The notes: generated by a model from the letters alone, not told the origin. 64,000 nucleotides of DNA from Paraburkholderia sp. UYCP14C (GCF_004197395.1 NZ_SELS01000006.1:186001-250000), one strand, 5' to 3'; counted from the first letter of the stretch, positions 16,040 through 25,636 are shown. Numbers and translations are program-made.

Positions 16040-17140
16040 TCAGACGGCCCAGCGCACCTCGCTCGGCCGCGTGAGACGGCCCGCTTCGGGCAAGCCGTAC
16101 GGGTCATAAGGCTCATACGCGCGATGCGCGAGCGTGTCGTCGTTCGGCGCGTTTTTCAGCACGCGTTGCAGCACGTGCTCTTCCAGCGCGGCGAAGCCCG
16201 CCGACGCCCGCGCGCGCGGACGCGCAAGCGCGACCGGCTGATCGAGCGCGATGCGGCCTTCCTCGATCAGCAGAATCCGGTCGCCGAGCGCGACGGCTTC
16301 GTGCACGTCGTGCGTGACGAGCAGCGCGGTGAAGCGATGCTCGCGCCACAGCCTTTCGATCAGCGTATGCATTTCGATGCGCGTCAACGCATCGAGCGCG
16401 CCGAGCGGTTCGTCGAGCAGCAGCAATTGCGGACGATGCACGAGCGCCCGCGCAAGCGCGACGCGCTGCCGCTGGCCGCCCGATAGCTGCGCGGGCCAGT
16501 CGTTCGCGCGTTCGAGCAAACCGACTTCCGCGAGCACCGCGCGCGCATCGTCGCGCGCGCCGCGGCCGAGGCCGAGCATCACGTTCTGCAGCACGCTTTT
16601 CCACGGCAGCAGACGCGCGTCCTGAAACATGATGCGGGTGTCGAGCGGACCGCCGTTCTCCGCGCGCTTTTCGAGCAGGCCCGAACTGACCTCTTCGAGA
16701 CCCGCGACGAGCCGCAACAAGGTCGATTTGCCGCAGCCGCTACGGCCGACGATCGCGACGAAGCTGCCCCGCTCGATCGACAGATCGAAGCCCGACAGCA
16801 CCTCGCGCTCGCCATAGCGTTTGCCGACGCCGCGCAATTGCACCGCGTAGTCGGTGGCGCGGCGCGCATCGCCGCGAGCCAGCGCGGCGGGTTGCAAGCC
16901 GCGCTGTGATCCGTGATGTGATCCGTGATGTGATCCGTGAAGTGAGCCGTGATGTGAGCCGTGATGTGAGCCGCGCTGCGAGCCGTGATGTGAGCCGAAA
17001 CTTGCACCGCCCACAGCATCCCGCTCAACCTGCGCAGCCTCGTTCGCGTCATGATCCGCGAGCCGCGGCTGCGCGAGTTCGGTCTCGAGATCGCTGCCCG
17101 CGATGCCGCCGAAAGTCGTCGATAGCGTCGTTGCGTTCAT
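16040..17140 (-). CDS. ssuB: Aliphatic sulfonates ABC transporter ATP-binding protein SsuB
   Basis: 366 aa against about 255-270 for typical SsuB. The ATPase core spans about residues 98-330: Walker [11 protein letters not shown]-loop [10 protein letters not shown], signature LSGGQRQR, Walker [14 protein letters not shown]-loop VTHD. The extra ~95 N-terminal residues contain eight tandem four-residue units of the form GSHH (residues 49-80; DNA 16901-16996). The start ATG (17140) overlaps the ssuC stop by ATGA, so it is translationally coupled, and the long N-terminus is probably real. Energises sulfonate import with SsuC at the inner membrane. Sulfur starvation (CysB/SsuR-type) control is known for relatives but no site was identified. 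Confidence 0.9.
   Translation of the reverse strand: MNATTLSTTFGGIAGSDLETELAQPRLADHDANEAAQVERDAVGGASFGSHHGSQRGSHHGSHHGSLHGSHHGSHHGSQRGLQPAALARGDARRATDYAVQLRGVGKRYGEREVLSGFDLSIERGSFVAIVGRSGCGKSTLLRLVAGLEEVSSGLLEKRAENGGPLDTRIMFQDARLLPWKSVLQNVMLGLGRGARDDARAVLAEVGLLERANDWPAQLSGGQRQRVALARALVHRPQLLLLDEPLGALDALTRIEMHTLIERLWREHRFTALLVTHDVHEAVALGDRILLIEEGRIALDQPVALARPRARASAGFAALEEHVLQRVLKNAPNDDTLAHRAYEPYDPYGLPEAGRLTRPSEVRWAV
16901..16996 (-). repeat. 12-bp tandem repeat (8 units) inside ssuB
   Basis: Eight 12-bp units read on the coding strand as GGNTCNCANCAC-like sequence, giving [32 protein letters not shown]. Unit number is likely to vary between strains because the units are nearly identical and multiples of three keep the frame. 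Confidence 0.9.
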
Positions 17141-17985
17141 GCTTTTGCTCCTCGCTGATAGGCCGGATGCCAGCGCAGCGACACGCGCTCGAGGCTCTTC
17201 GCGAGCATGTCCGCGAGTTTGCCGAGCGCCGCGTACAGCAGAATGCCGACCACCACCACATCGGTTTGCAGGAATTCGCGCGCGTTCATCGTCATGTAGC
17301 CGATGCCCGATTGCGCGGAAATGGTCTCGGCGACGATCAGCGTGACCCACATCAGCCCGAATGCGAAGCGCACGCCGACCAGGATCGACGGCAGCGCGCC
17401 CGGCAGAATCACGTGGCGGTACAGCGCGAAGCCTTTGACGCCATAGCTGCGCGCCATCTCGATCAGGTTCGCGTCGACCGAACGGATGCCGTGGAACGTG
17501 TTCACGTAGACCGGGAAGAACACGCCGAGCGCGACGAGAAACACTTTCGCTTCTTCCTCGATGCCGAACCACAGGATCACGAGCGGGATCATCGCGAGCG
17601 CGGGGATGTTGCGGATCATCTGCACGGTCGAATCGAGCACGATTTCGGCGGGTTTGAACAGCCCCGTCGCGAGTCCGAGCACGAGACCGATGCCCCCGCC
17701 GATCGCGAAGCCCGACACCGCACGCCACGTGCTGACCTTCACGTCGGCCCACATTTCGCCGGACTGGATCAGCGACCATGCGGCCTTCACGACCGCGAGC
17801 GGCTCCGGCAGCACACGCGTCGACAGCGCGCCGCTGCGCGCGGCGAGTTCCCACGCGAGCAGGATCGCGATCGGCGCGAGCCAGGGCAGCACGTGCGCGC
17901 CGAAACGGCGCAGCGCGACAGCGCGCGTCGTGGGCGCGGGCTGTGGGGCTGCCCCCGATCCCGCGCTCAAAGTAGTGTCACTCAT
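17137..17985 (-). CDS. ssuC: Aliphatic sulfonates ABC transporter permease SsuC
   Basis: 282 aa inner-membrane permease of the SsuC/TauC family with about six transmembrane helices, the first at [17 protein letters not shown]. The cytoplasmic EAA loop is visible as [28 protein letters not shown] near residues 178-205, and [16 protein letters not shown] follows, as in family members. It pairs with SsuB (overlap ATGA). It lies 39 bp after ssuD. The cognate periplasmic binding protein SsuA is not encoded next to it in this window. Confidence 0.92.
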   Translation of the reverse strand: MSDTTLSAGSGAAPQPAPTTRAVALRRFGAHVLPWLAPIAILLAWELAARSGALSTRVLPEPLAVVKAAWSLIQSGEMWADVKVSTWRAVSGFAIGGGIGLVLGLATGLFKPAEIVLDSTVQMIRNIPALAMIPLVILWFGIEEEAKVFLVALGVFFPVYVNTFHGIRSVDANLIEMARSYGVKGFALYRHVILPGALPSILVGVRFAFGLMWVTLIVAETISAQSGIGYMTMNAREFLQTDVVVVGILLYAALGKLADMLAKSLERVSLRWHPAYQRGAKA

Positions 17986-18024
17986 GTTGGCTCTTCTCCT
18001 TGCCTGTCGATCGTCGTGCGCGTG

Positions 18025-19212
18025 TCACCCAGACCACGCGTTCGCGTTCATTCCGCTCGCGCTCGCCGCTTTCGGCAGATAGCTGGTGCCGACGATTTCG
18101 CCGAACGGCCCCGACAACGGCCCGTTGGCGACCTTGCTGAAACGTTGCGGCAGCAGCGGAAACACGAGTTCGGCGAAACGGTAGGATTCCTCGAGATGCG
18201 GATAGCCCGACAGGATGAACGTCTCGATGCCGAGCGCGGCGTACTCCTTCATGCGCGCGGCCACCTGCTCCGGACTGCCGACCAGCGCGGTGCCCGCGCC
18301 GCCGCGCACGAGCCCGACGCCCGCCCACAGGTTCGGATAGATTTCGAGCTGCTCGCGCCCGCCGCGCTTGCCGCCGTGCAGCGCGGCCATGCGGCGCTGC
18401 CCTTCCGAATCCATCTTCGCGAACGAGGCCTGCGCACGCGCGACCGTGTCGTCGTCGAGCTTGCTGATCAGCTTGTCGGCGGCAGCCCACGCTTCCTCCT
18501 CGGTCTCGCGCACGATCACGTGCAGACGGATGCCGAAGCGGATCTGCCGGCCGCGCGCCGCCGCGCGTGAGCGAATGTCGGCGATCTTCTTCGCGACCGC
18601 TTCGGGCGGCTCGCCCCACGTCAGATAGGTGTCGATGTGCTCGGCCGCGATATCGTGCGCGGCCGCCGACGAGCCGCCGAACCACAGCGGCGGATGCGGG
18701 TTCTGCACCGGCGGATACAGCGCCTTGCCGCCCTTCGATTGCAGATGCTTGCCGTCGAAATCGATCGCTTCGTTGCCGTGCGAAGCCGCGAGCAGCTTGC
18801 GCCAGATATGCAGGAACTCGTCGGTGATTTCGTAGCGCGTGTCGTGATCGACGAACACGCCGTCGCCGGCCAGCTCGGCCGCGTCGCCGCCCGTCACCAC
18901 GTTGATCAGCAGACGCCCGTTGGACAGCCGGTCGAACGTTGCCGCCATGCGTGCGGCGAGCCCCGGCGACGACAGCCCCGGGCGAATCGCAACGAGGAAC
19001 TTCAATCGCTGCGTCGCGGGAATCAGGCTCGACGCGACGACCCAGGCGTCCTCGCACGAGCGGCCGGTCGGCAGCAGCACGCCCTCGTAGCCGAGCGTAT
19101 CGGCGGCGACGGCGATCTGCCGGAAGTAGTCGTAATCGGCTGCGCGTGCGCCTTGGGACGTACCGAGATAGCGGCTGTCGCCGTGAGTCGGAATGAACCA
19201 GAACACATTCAT
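18025..19212 (-). CDS. ssuD: FMNH2-dependent alkanesulfonate monooxygenase SsuD
   Basis: 395 aa luciferase-fold enzyme that converts an alkanesulfonate plus FMNH2 and O2 to aldehyde and sulfite, giving sulfur during sulfate limitation. It starts [19 protein letters not shown], typical of SsuD, and has [29 protein letters not shown] and the C-terminal [25 protein letters not shown] lies seven bases before the ATG at 19212. First gene of ssuDCBF here; the flavin reductase SsuE that normally feeds it is not adjacent, so FMNH2 must come from another reductase in the genome. Confidence 0.93.
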   Translation of the reverse strand: MNVFWFIPTHGDSRYLGTSQGARAADYDYFRQIAVAADTLGYEGVLLPTGRSCEDAWVVASSLIPATQRLKFLVAIRPGLSSPGLAARMAATFDRLSNGRLLINVVTGGDAAELAGDGVFVDHDTRYEITDEFLHIWRKLLAASHGNEAIDFDGKHLQSKGGKALYPPVQNPHPPLWFGGSSAAAHDIAAEHIDTYLTWGEPPEAVAKKIADIRSRAAARGRQIRFGIRLHVIVRETEEEAWAAADKLISKLDDDTVARAQASFAKMDSEGQRRMAALHGGKRGGREQLEIYPNLWAGVGLVRGGAGTALVGSPEQVAARMKEYAALGIETFILSGYPHLEESYRFAELVFPLLPQRFSKVANGPLSGPFGEIVGTSYLPKAASASGMNANAWSG

Positions 19213-19748
19213 GTTGTTGCTCCTGCCTGTTCTTGACGGATTGAAAACGGTGGGCGCGAGCGCCGGCCGCGCGCATCGAGCCGGCAACCGGCAAGGCGCT
19301 GCGACGTGTTGAAGGATTGAGATACGGACGATGGACTCAGTCCATCGGCGGCTGCATCAAAGCAACGAAAGCCTATGCGCCTGGCGGACGGCACCGCGAA
19401 CACGACCGCGCGCGGGTTCTGCAACAACGGAGATTCGGCGTGAGGCTCGACATTGCGACGGCTTTCCTCGACCAGCGGGCGCGTGATGCGCTCGATTTAA
19501 CGGATGACGGCGACACCCGCGCCGTCTGCATGAGGAAACAGTCTATGGAGCGGTCCGCGGCTTTTGAACGATTTTTTTGAGCTTAGGATTTCCGCTTTCC
19601 TGATTAGCCCGGCGTTACCGCATACGGTTGTTGCGCTTTATACACGCCGCCCCGGCCGCCGCACCCCGATCGATATAATGGCGCTCGTTTCCAATCACCC
19701 GGTACAGGTCTTGCGATTCGCGTCGCCTGTACGTTGCCGGTGCAATGC
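19213..19748 (+). other. Divergent intergenic region between ssuD and the 19749 membrane protein gene
   Basis: 536 bp. No gene recognised. It should contain the ssuD promoter and any sulfur-responsive operator; I could not assign a specific site. A short palindromic GACTCAGTC occurs near 19334. The ssuA and ssuE genes, expected here by comparison with ssuEADCB operons, are not present. Confidence 0.5.
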
Positions 19749-20174
19749 ATGCACAAAATTATTCTGCCGTTCGTCGCCGGTTTTCTGGCTTCCCTGTTCT
19801 TTCGCGAATCGACGCTGGCGCTGATGCACGCCGCCGGCATGATCGATCCCAGCGGTTTTTCGATAGCGCCTTTTTTGCCGCTCGGCCTGCCTGAGTTCAT
19901 TGCGAACGCGATCTGGAGCGCGTGCTGGGCCGTGCTGATGGCCTGGCTCCTGCGCGTCGCGCCGCATCGGCACGCGCCTTGGGTACCGGCGTTCGTGTTC
20001 GGCGGCATCGTGCTGACGGCGGCGAGCGTGTTCGTCGTCGATCCGCTGCGCGGCATCTGGCCGAGCGGCAACATGCTGCCGCGCCTCGCGGTGGGCTTCG
20101 CGGCGAATGCGATGTGGGGCTGGGGCGCGCTCGTGTTCATGCGCGCGTTCATGGCGAGCGAGGAAGAGGAATAA
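19749..20174 (+). CDS. Hypothetical inner-membrane protein (four predicted helices)
   Basis: 141 aa. Hydrophobic segments occur at about residues 3-20 (IILPFVAGFLASLFF), 45-65 (ANAIWSACWAVLMAWLL), 75-95 (VPAFVFGGIVLTAASVFVV) and 108-130 (AVGFAANAMWGWGALVFM), followed by an acidic tail EEEE. I placed the start at 19749 (MHKIILP); an ATG 15 bp upstream is in frame. Similar proteins of unknown function occur in Burkholderia. It stands alone, divergent from ssuD. Confidence 0.7.
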   Translation: MHKIILPFVAGFLASLFFRESTLALMHAAGMIDPSGFSIAPFLPLGLPEFIANAIWSACWAVLMAWLLRVAPHRHAPWVPAFVFGGIVLTAASVFVVDPLRGIWPSGNMLPRLAVGFAANAMWGWGALVFMRAFMASEEEE

Positions 20175-20282
20175 GCGCGGCGCGCGTGAATTCGCGCAAC
20201 GCGTAGATTCGCGCGGGCGGGATCGCGACGCCGTGCGTTCGGTGCGAGCTCACCGCAAGCTCAGCGCGCGTTCAGTAACCGC

Positions 20283-21419
20283 TCATCCACGCAGAGCGCT
20301 TAGCGGGTGCTCGTTCGCCGGCCACGGGCTGTCGAACATCTTCTCCACATCGGTCCGATTGACGTCTTCGATGCGCGCGAAACGCCAGCGCGGCGCGTTG
20401 TCCTTGTCGATGATGCGCGCGCGAATGCCTTCGACCGTATCGCCGAGCAGGAAGCTCGAGCGCGTCAGATCGAGATCGGCGCGCAGCACGTCGGCCATCG
20501 ACCCTTCCGCGCGCGTGACCACTTCGAGCGAGACCGCCATCGACAGCGGCGAGCGCTCGCGCAGCACCGCGATCGTCTGCTCGGCCCACTCGGCCGCGTC
20601 GCCGCCGCGTTCGCGTTCCTGTTCGAGCGACGCGAGTATCCGCGCGACGTCGGGCAGCGCGAAATGCCGGTCGATCAACGTCCGCGCCTTCGCCAGCGCG
20701 CTCTCCTCAGGCTGCGGCGCGACCTGATACGCGGCCGTCTCGCGCTCGACGCACGCCACCACATCCGCGCCGCGCTCGAACGGCTCGCCGCTCAACGTAT
20801 CGACGAGCGCGGGTAACGCCGCGTCGTCGATGTACGCATCGGCGAGGCCCGCGTACAGCGCGTCGGCCGCACCGATCGTCTCGCCGGTCACCGCCAGATA
20901 GCGGCCGATCGCGCCGGGCGTGCGCGCGAGAAACCAGCTCGCGCCGACGTCGGGAAAGAGGCCGATACGCGTTTCGGGCATCGCCATCTTCGTTGATTGC
21001 GTGACGACGCGCAGACCGCCGGTGCGATGCGCGCCCTGCGAAATGCCCATCCCGCCGCCCATCACGATGCCGTTCATCAACGCGATATACGGCTTCGGAT
21101 ACACGAAGATCGCGTGATTGAGACGGTATTCCTCGGTAAAGAACGTGTCGCGCGCCTGCTGGTCGCCGCGCTGCGCCGCCTCGTACATGAAGCGGATGTC
21201 GCCGCCCGCGCAGAACGCGCGCTCATGCCGGCTGCGCACGACGACGGCCAGCACCTCGGGATCCTCGCGCCACTGATCGAGCGCCGCGTGAATCGCGCGG
21301 ATCATGCCGGTCGACAGCGCGTTCAGCGCTTTCGGCCGCTCCAGTTCGATGAAGCCGATGCGGTTGGTTACGTGGGTCGCGATTTCGTCGCTAGCGGCGG
21401 GCGAGGCGGAGGTGGACAT
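20283..21419 (-). CDS. 3-hydroxyisobutyryl-CoA hydrolase / enoyl-CoA hydratase-isomerase family
   Basis: 378 aa crotonase-fold enzyme. The length and C-terminal extension match 3-hydroxyisobutyryl-CoA hydrolase of valine catabolism better than the ~260 aa enoyl-CoA hydratases. The oxyanion-hole motifs are visible: ERAFCAGGDIRFMYEAA near residue 65 and MNGIVMGGGMGISQGAHR near residue 113; PETRIGLFPDVGASWFLAR follows with the catalytic acidic residue region of HIBCH (E and D). Cytoplasmic. It lies on the same strand as the TetR regulator gene 45 bp upstream and may be controlled by it. Confidence 0.85.
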   Translation of the reverse strand: MSTSASPAASDEIATHVTNRIGFIELERPKALNALSTGMIRAIHAALDQWREDPEVLAVVVRSRHERAFCAGGDIRFMYEAAQRGDQQARDTFFTEEYRLNHAIFVYPKPYIALMNGIVMGGGMGISQGAHRTGGLRVVTQSTKMAMPETRIGLFPDVGASWFLARTPGAIGRYLAVTGETIGAADALYAGLADAYIDDAALPALVDTLSGEPFERGADVVACVERETAAYQVAPQPEESALAKARTLIDRHFALPDVARILASLEQERERGGDAAEWAEQTIAVLRERSPLSMAVSLEVVTRAEGSMADVLRADLDLTRSSFLLGDTVEGIRARIIDKDNAPRWRFARIEDVNRTDVEKMFDSPWPANEHPLSALRG

Positions 21420-21464
21420 GGAGAGCTGGCGCGGGAGCGTGGGATCAGGTGGAACTGAACGTTA

Positions 21465-22310
21465 TCACGGGCCTGCCGCTTTGCGTTTGCTGGCGGGCTC
21501 GGGGGCTGGATCCGTGGAGCCGGCGGGCTCGGCGTGGCGCCGCGCGACGGGTTTTCTGCCGCGCACTGCGGCACCGTGGGTTGCGCCCGCCTCCACGGCC
21601 TGCGGTGCGCCGAGCCATGCGTCGAGCGTCACGCCGACGAGCGTCTCGAGCGGCGCGCTCGGAAACACCGGGCACGTGAGATTCAGCGCGACGATGCCAT
21701 GCAGACTGGCCCACAACGCCTCGGCCCAGACGGCCGGCTCCATCGATGCGACCGACGCCGACACACGCCCCGCCGCCCGCAACTCGTCGAGCGCGTCGAT
21801 CATGATGTGCAGCGCGGCGTCGCCGGGGTCGTCGTTCGTTTCGTCGGCGGCCCCGCCTCGGGAGGCGGTTGAACCGCGATGCCCGGCGTTCCCGCCTGCG
21901 TCACCCGGGTTGCCGCCGTCTTTGCCCGCGCCAGCCGCGCCGCCGAGCGCCGCGCCGGTATAGCTCGGATCCTCCATGAAAATCAGCCGGTAGGTTTCCG
22001 GATGCTCGACGCCAAACGCGACGTACGCGCGCCCGAGCGCCTTCAGCCGCTCGGCCGGATCGGCGATCTGCACGAGCGGCACGAAGGTCGCGAGCAATTG
22101 CGCGTAACCCTCCGCGCACAAGGCCCGCGCGATGTCGTCGCGACTCGCGAAATGGAGGTACAAGGTGGCGGGCGAATACTCGATGGCGTCGGCGATCTTG
22201 CGCATCGACAGCGCGGCAAAGCCCTCGCGCACGACGATACGCCGCGCGGCATCGAGGATGCGTTCGCGCAGCGCCTGCTTCTGGCGATTCTTTCGTTCGG
22301 CGATTCCCAT
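21465..22310 (-). CDS. TetR/AcrR-family transcriptional regulator (WHG-type C-terminal domain)
   Basis: 281 aa. An N-terminal helix-turn-helix (ERILDAARRIVVREGFAALS with RKIADAIEYSPATLYLHF, about residues 15-60) and a ligand-binding domain with the WHG-type features (ERLKALGRAYVAFGVEHPETYRLIF and, later, ALWASLHGIVALNL). A low-complexity Gly-rich insertion interrupts the domain near residues 125-155 and the basic, Pro/Ala-rich tail is longer than normal, so the protein exceeds the usual ~200-220 aa. Probably represses itself and the hydrolase gene downstream; ligand unknown. Start ATG 22310; an ATG nine bases upstream is possible. Confidence 0.85.
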   Translation of the reverse strand: MGIAERKNRQKQALRERILDAARRIVVREGFAALSMRKIADAIEYSPATLYLHFASRDDIARALCAEGYAQLLATFVPLVQIADPAERLKALGRAYVAFGVEHPETYRLIFMEDPSYTGAALGGAAGAGKDGGNPGDAGGNAGHRGSTASRGGAADETNDDPGDAALHIMIDALDELRAAGRVSASVASMEPAVWAEALWASLHGIVALNLTCPVFPSAPLETLVGVTLDAWLGAPQAVEAGATHGAAVRGRKPVARRHAEPAGSTDPAPEPASKRKAAGP

Positions 22311-22456
22311 GATGCGCAATTTTCAGATTGACAAACTGAAAAGTCAAATTAAACTGAACACCGTTTACTGAACGATGTTCATAAAATTTTCGTCCGTCAA
22401 ATTGTGCAGCCACAGCGGCACGCGACGACGTCGCGCCGCCATCTCAGGGAGTCGTG

Positions 22457-23431
22457 ATGCAAGCTACGGGAAAGGTCGGTCTATTCGGTGCCGCGGGCGC
22501 GGCGGGTCAAAGCATCGCGGCGGCGCTTGGCGCGGCGGGCCGCGATTATCGGGTGGTCGGCCGCTCGCGCGACGCATTGCAACGCAGCTTCGGTAGCGAC
22601 CCGCACGCGGAGATCGTCACCTGGAACCCCGACGATCCCGCCTCGGTCCGCGCCGCGGCCGCCGGTCTGCAGACCGTGATCTACCTCGTCGGCGTGCCCT
22701 ACGACCAGTTCGTGCAGCATCCGCCGTTGATGGAGAAAACGCTCGCCGGCGTGACGGCCGCCGGCGTCGAGCGCTTCATTCTGATCGGCACTGTGTATCC
22801 GTATGGGCGCGCGCGCGGCAATCCGATCCGCGAAGATCATCCGCGCGAGCCGCACACGTTCAAGGGCCGCATGCGGCTCGAACAGGAAAAGCTCGTGCTG
22901 GCCGCGCATGGCCGGAATGGTCTCGAAACGCTGGTATTGCGGCTGCCCGATTTCTACGGACCAGGAGTTGAGCGCAGCCTGTTGAACGGCGTCTTCGTCG
23001 GCGCCGCTACGGGCAAGCGCGCGCAGGTGCTCGGTCCCATCGACGTAGCGCACGAATTCATCTTTCTGCCGGATGTCGGCCCCGTGGTCGAGCGGCTGAC
23101 GCGCACGCCCGAGGCCTACGGCCGCTGGTGGCATCTCGCGGGCGCCGGCACGATCACACAGCACGAAGTGGCGCGCGAGGCCTACGCGCTCGCGGGCCGC
23201 GAGCCGAAGCTGATGGTCGCCGGCAAGGGCATGCTGCGCGTGCTCGGGTTATTCAATCCGCTGATGCGCGAACTGGTCGAGATGAACTATCTGCTGACCG
23301 AGCCGGTCGTGCTCGATGATTCGGCGCTGGCGGCGTTGATTGGGCCGCTCAGGAAGACGTCGTATCAGGAAGGGATCAGGCGCTGCTTCGAAGCGGCGCG
23401 CGAGGCGGTGCCGGCACGCGGCGTGAACTAG
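22457..23431 (+). CDS. NAD-dependent epimerase/dehydratase-like (extended SDR) protein
   Basis: 324 aa. Rossmann N-terminus with the motif GLFGAAGAAGQSIAAAL near residue 8, VIYLVGVPYDQF, and RFILIGTVYPYGRARG where the TVYPYG segment contains the Tyr of the extended SDR active site; FKGRMRLEQEKL provides a nearby Lys-like region. Substrate cannot be deduced. AGGGAG lies just before the GTG/ATG pair (22454/22457); I chose the ATG. Divergent from the TetR gene with 146 bp between starts, so it may be part of the same regulon. Confidence 0.75.
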   Translation: MQATGKVGLFGAAGAAGQSIAAALGAAGRDYRVVGRSRDALQRSFGSDPHAEIVTWNPDDPASVRAAAAGLQTVIYLVGVPYDQFVQHPPLMEKTLAGVTAAGVERFILIGTVYPYGRARGNPIREDHPREPHTFKGRMRLEQEKLVLAAHGRNGLETLVLRLPDFYGPGVERSLLNGVFVGAATGKRAQVLGPIDVAHEFIFLPDVGPVVERLTRTPEAYGRWWHLAGAGTITQHEVAREAYALAGREPKLMVAGKGMLRVLGLFNPLMRELVEMNYLLTEPVVLDDSALAALIGPLRKTSYQEGIRRCFEAAREAVPARGVN

Positions 23432-23494
23432 CGGCAAGGTGTTGGCGATGCGTTGGTGGAGGGAAAACCGCAGAGCTGGACGAGCGCCCGGCCT

Positions 23495-23809
23495 TTAGCG
23501 CCGATGGTCCGTCGGCCGTTCCGCTTTGCCTGCCATCTGGCCCGGCGGAAAGTGGCCGCTCTTGAGCAGCACGGGTGTGCCGTTGCTGATCTGCAAATGC
23601 TCACGCGCAACGGCCTCGATACGCGGCCTGCCTACATCGAACGCGCGCAGCCAGCCTTCGAGGTCCTCGCTGTAAGCGCCGAAATGATCCTCGAGCGCTT
23701 CCACCGAGATCGCGCACGGCACCGGCTCACCGTCCACCAGCGCGGAAAAAACGACGGTCAGGTTGGAGTCGCGGTAAGCAGGCTCGTCTGCGGGAAAGCG
23801 GATTTCCAT
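23495..23809 (-). CDS. DUF1488 family protein
   Basis: 104 aa. It starts MEIRFPADEPAYRDSNLTVV and contains the family pattern VDGEPVPCAISVEALEDHFGA and AVAREHLQISNGTPVLLKSG. DUF1488 proteins are small, cytoplasmic and common in Proteobacteria; their function is unknown to me. A GAGG occurs before the ATG at 23809. Neighbours are other small hypothetical genes, without clear operon structure. Confidence 0.7.
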   Translation of the reverse strand: MEIRFPADEPAYRDSNLTVVFSALVDGEPVPCAISVEALEDHFGAYSEDLEGWLRAFDVGRPRIEAVAREHLQISNGTPVLLKSGHFPPGQMAGKAERPTDHRR

Positions 23810-24007
23810 GGTCGCCTCGTCAGAAGGTGGCGGCGAGAAGGTAGCCCGCGCGGAACGCCGCTGCGTGCCGCCGATCCTCGCGGGTCCCGCTATGGTACTC
23901 GCGCCGCCGGATCACGGTCCAGCGCGCGCGGGTGCCTGATTCAGGGCTTCGGCCGCTGCGTTGGCGACCTGTTCGGCAGGCCCTTCGCGCGGGAATCAGC
24001 GGCACGC

Positions 24008-24295
24008 TCACTGCCCATCCAGCAAGCGGTCGACATAGTCACGGGCCGCTTGCTCGACGAACGCGAGCGCCTCTTCTTCGCTGCCGAAGCGTTGCCGGTC
24101 GCCGAGTTCGAGCAACGTTTCCATCCGATGCGGATCGTCCGGGCCGGCTTCGGCGAGGCTGACCGAACCGACGTAGGTACCATCCCCTTTGGCTTGCGCG
24201 TCGCCCGACGTGCCCGACGTGCTGCCCAATGGCACGAGGCGCGCGGCGGCGCTGATGTAATAGCCGCGATAAGGGCCACTGACCCGTTCAGCCAT
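24008..24295 (-). CDS. Hypothetical protein
   Basis: 95 aa, acidic and probably cytoplasmic, starting MAERVSGPYRGYYISAAARL. The pattern (ARLVPLGST, then YVGSVSLAEAG, then FGSEEEALAFVEQAARDYVD) suggests a small beta-sheet domain with a C-terminal helix, common in Burkholderia hypothetical proteins. AGGAGG lies seven bases before the ATG at 24295, which decides the start against longer open frames. Not recognised further. Confidence 0.6.
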   Translation of the reverse strand: MAERVSGPYRGYYISAAARLVPLGSTSGTSGDAQAKGDGTYVGSVSLAEAGPDDPHRMETLLELGDRQRFGSEEEALAFVEQAARDYVDRLLDGQ

Positions 24296-24580
24296 CTTCG
24301 TCCTCCTGTTGCGGTTCGGGAACTGGCGCCTGTCGCGACGGCGCCGCCTTGCTGCTTCAGCATGCGGCGCGCCGCTGCACCGGGTGTGCGAGCGGCCCGC
24401 CCCATTACGATAAGGCGCGTCGCCGCGCGATAAGTTCTCCCCGCGAAACGGGCCCCCGCACCGCACTCAAAGCCGCGTCGCACTTCGGTCGCGTGCGCGG
24501 GTCGAATGGTCCTGATCGGCATGCTCCGTGCTGCGGCACGGTACCTTTGACAACGTCATTTCGAGGCCAGCGAGCGCAAT

Positions 24581-24772
24581 ATGGGAAAATATTTTCTGCA
24601 GAATCAAGAACTGCCGGAGCCGGATGCGGCAAACAAATGGTTTGAGTACGCGGAAAGTCACGGCATCGACATCCCGAAAGCGATCAGCATCTGGGAAGAC
24701 GCGGCCACTGAAGAAGGCGCGGAAGCCCGGCGGCTCGTCAGTGCGGCGGGCATCACGGTCGAAGCGCCCTGA
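24581..24772 (+). CDS. Small hypothetical protein
   Basis: 63 aa, soluble, acidic: MGKYFLQNQELPEPDAANKW followed by helical sequence (FEYAESHGIDIPKAISIWED) and AGITVEAP at the end. No signal peptide, Cys or membrane segment. GAGCG precedes the ATG by a few bases. Not recognised; the even composition and lack of shadowing by a stronger frame make it a likely real gene. Confidence 0.55.
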   Translation: MGKYFLQNQELPEPDAANKWFEYAESHGIDIPKAISIWEDAATEEGAEARRLVSAAGITVEAP

Positions 24773-24857
24773 GACCTGGCCCGCGTCATCGCGTCCCGCA
24801 ACCGCCCCCGGCGACGGCCCGGCAGCCCCCTCCATTTGAATGAAAGGACACAACACG

Positions 24858-25247
24858 ATGCAATTCACGACGCAACCGCGGCGCGCCGGCCGATTCCACT
24901 GCCTTCGATCCAGCGCCGCGCTTGCCCTCGTGCGTCGCGCGTCGCTGTCGGCCGCATTGCCTGCCGCGCTGTTGCTCGCCGCGGGACTGGGCGGCTGCGC
25001 GTCGTCGAACACGACCACGCTGATCAATCTGCCGAACGGCCAGAGCGGCTTCGCGGTCAATTGCAGCGGCGCCGACGCCGGCTCGAGCTGGGCCTCGTGC
25101 TACGTGCAAGCGGGAAAAGCCTGCGGCGCGACCGGCTACGACATCGTGTCGAAGGATAACGACGAAGGCGGCGCGGCCGGCGGCAGCATCACGAACGTCG
25201 CATCGGCGAATGTGAAAGGCCGCTCGATGATCGTGCGCTGCAAATAA
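24858..25247 (+). CDS. Hypothetical lipoprotein
   Basis: 129 aa. An arginine-rich n-region is followed by the hydrophobic stretch LPAALLLAAGLGGC with lipobox LGGC at about residue 51, so the mature protein starts at Cys and is lipid-anchored. The mature part (~78 aa) has TLINLPNGQSGFAVNCSGAD, then CYVQAGKACGATGYDIVSKD and VKGRSMIVRCK; the four mature Cys after the lipid Cys could form two disulfides. Short outer-membrane or periplasmic lipoproteins of this style are widespread in Burkholderia. ATG at 24858 chosen (GGACACAACACG upstream); an ATG at 24840 is in frame, and the signal peptide is unusually long either way. Confidence 0.7.
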   Translation: MQFTTQPRRAGRFHCLRSSAALALVRRASLSAALPAALLLAAGLGGCASSNTTTLINLPNGQSGFAVNCSGADAGSSWASCYVQAGKACGATGYDIVSKDNDEGGAAGGSITNVASANVKGRSMIVRCK

Positions 25248-25293
25248 GCCGGGCTACGTGCTGGGTGGCGATCGTGGCGGCTTGCGCGGGCGC

Positions 25294-25632
25294 TCAATGC
25301 GCCTGCATCTTCGAGAAGAGATTCAGCACCGCGACGCCAGCGACGATCAATCCCAGTCCGATGATCGCCGGCAGGTCGGGGACCTGCCGGTACAGCACCA
25401 GTGCCACCAGCGTGATCAGCACGATGCCCGCGCCGGACCAGATCGCATAGACGATGCCGACTGGAATGCTCCTGAGCGTCAGCGACAGGCAATAAAACGC
25501 GATGCCGTAGCCGAGCACGACGACCGTCGACGGCAGCAGCCGCGAAAAGCCGTCCGACGCGCGCATCGCGGAAGTCGCGATCACTTCGGCGACGATCGCG
25601 ATCGCGAGCAGTGCATACGGGGGTACACGCAT
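25294..25632 (-). CDS. SMR-family multidrug/quaternary-compound transporter (EmrE/Gdx-like)
   Basis: 112 aa with four transmembrane helices. The Glu of helix 1 is visible in LLAIAIVAEVIATSAMRAS, and GYGIAFYCLSLTLRSIPVGIVYAIWSG is the family signature; helix 4 ends VAVLNLFSK. The motif set is closer to EmrE-type than Gdx, but subtype cannot be fixed. It acts as a proton-coupled antiporter dimer in the inner membrane. The start at 25632 is four bases after the stop of the UPF0303 gene, so the two are cotranscribed. Confidence 0.88.
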   Translation of the reverse strand: MRVPPYALLAIAIVAEVIATSAMRASDGFSRLLPSTVVVLGYGIAFYCLSLTLRSIPVGIVYAIWSGAGIVLITLVALVLYRQVPDLPAIIGLGLIVAGVAVLNLFSKMQAH

Positions 25633-25636
25633 CGCG

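Noticed and set aside
16901-16996. Tandem repeats as a possible CRISPR array
   Set aside because: Units are 12 bp, contiguous and in frame inside ssuB, without spacers.
16906-18570. Long plus-strand frame over ssuB, ssuC and ssuD
   Set aside because: Runs across three real genes in antisense and shows no domain; the GSHH repeat appears there only as noise.
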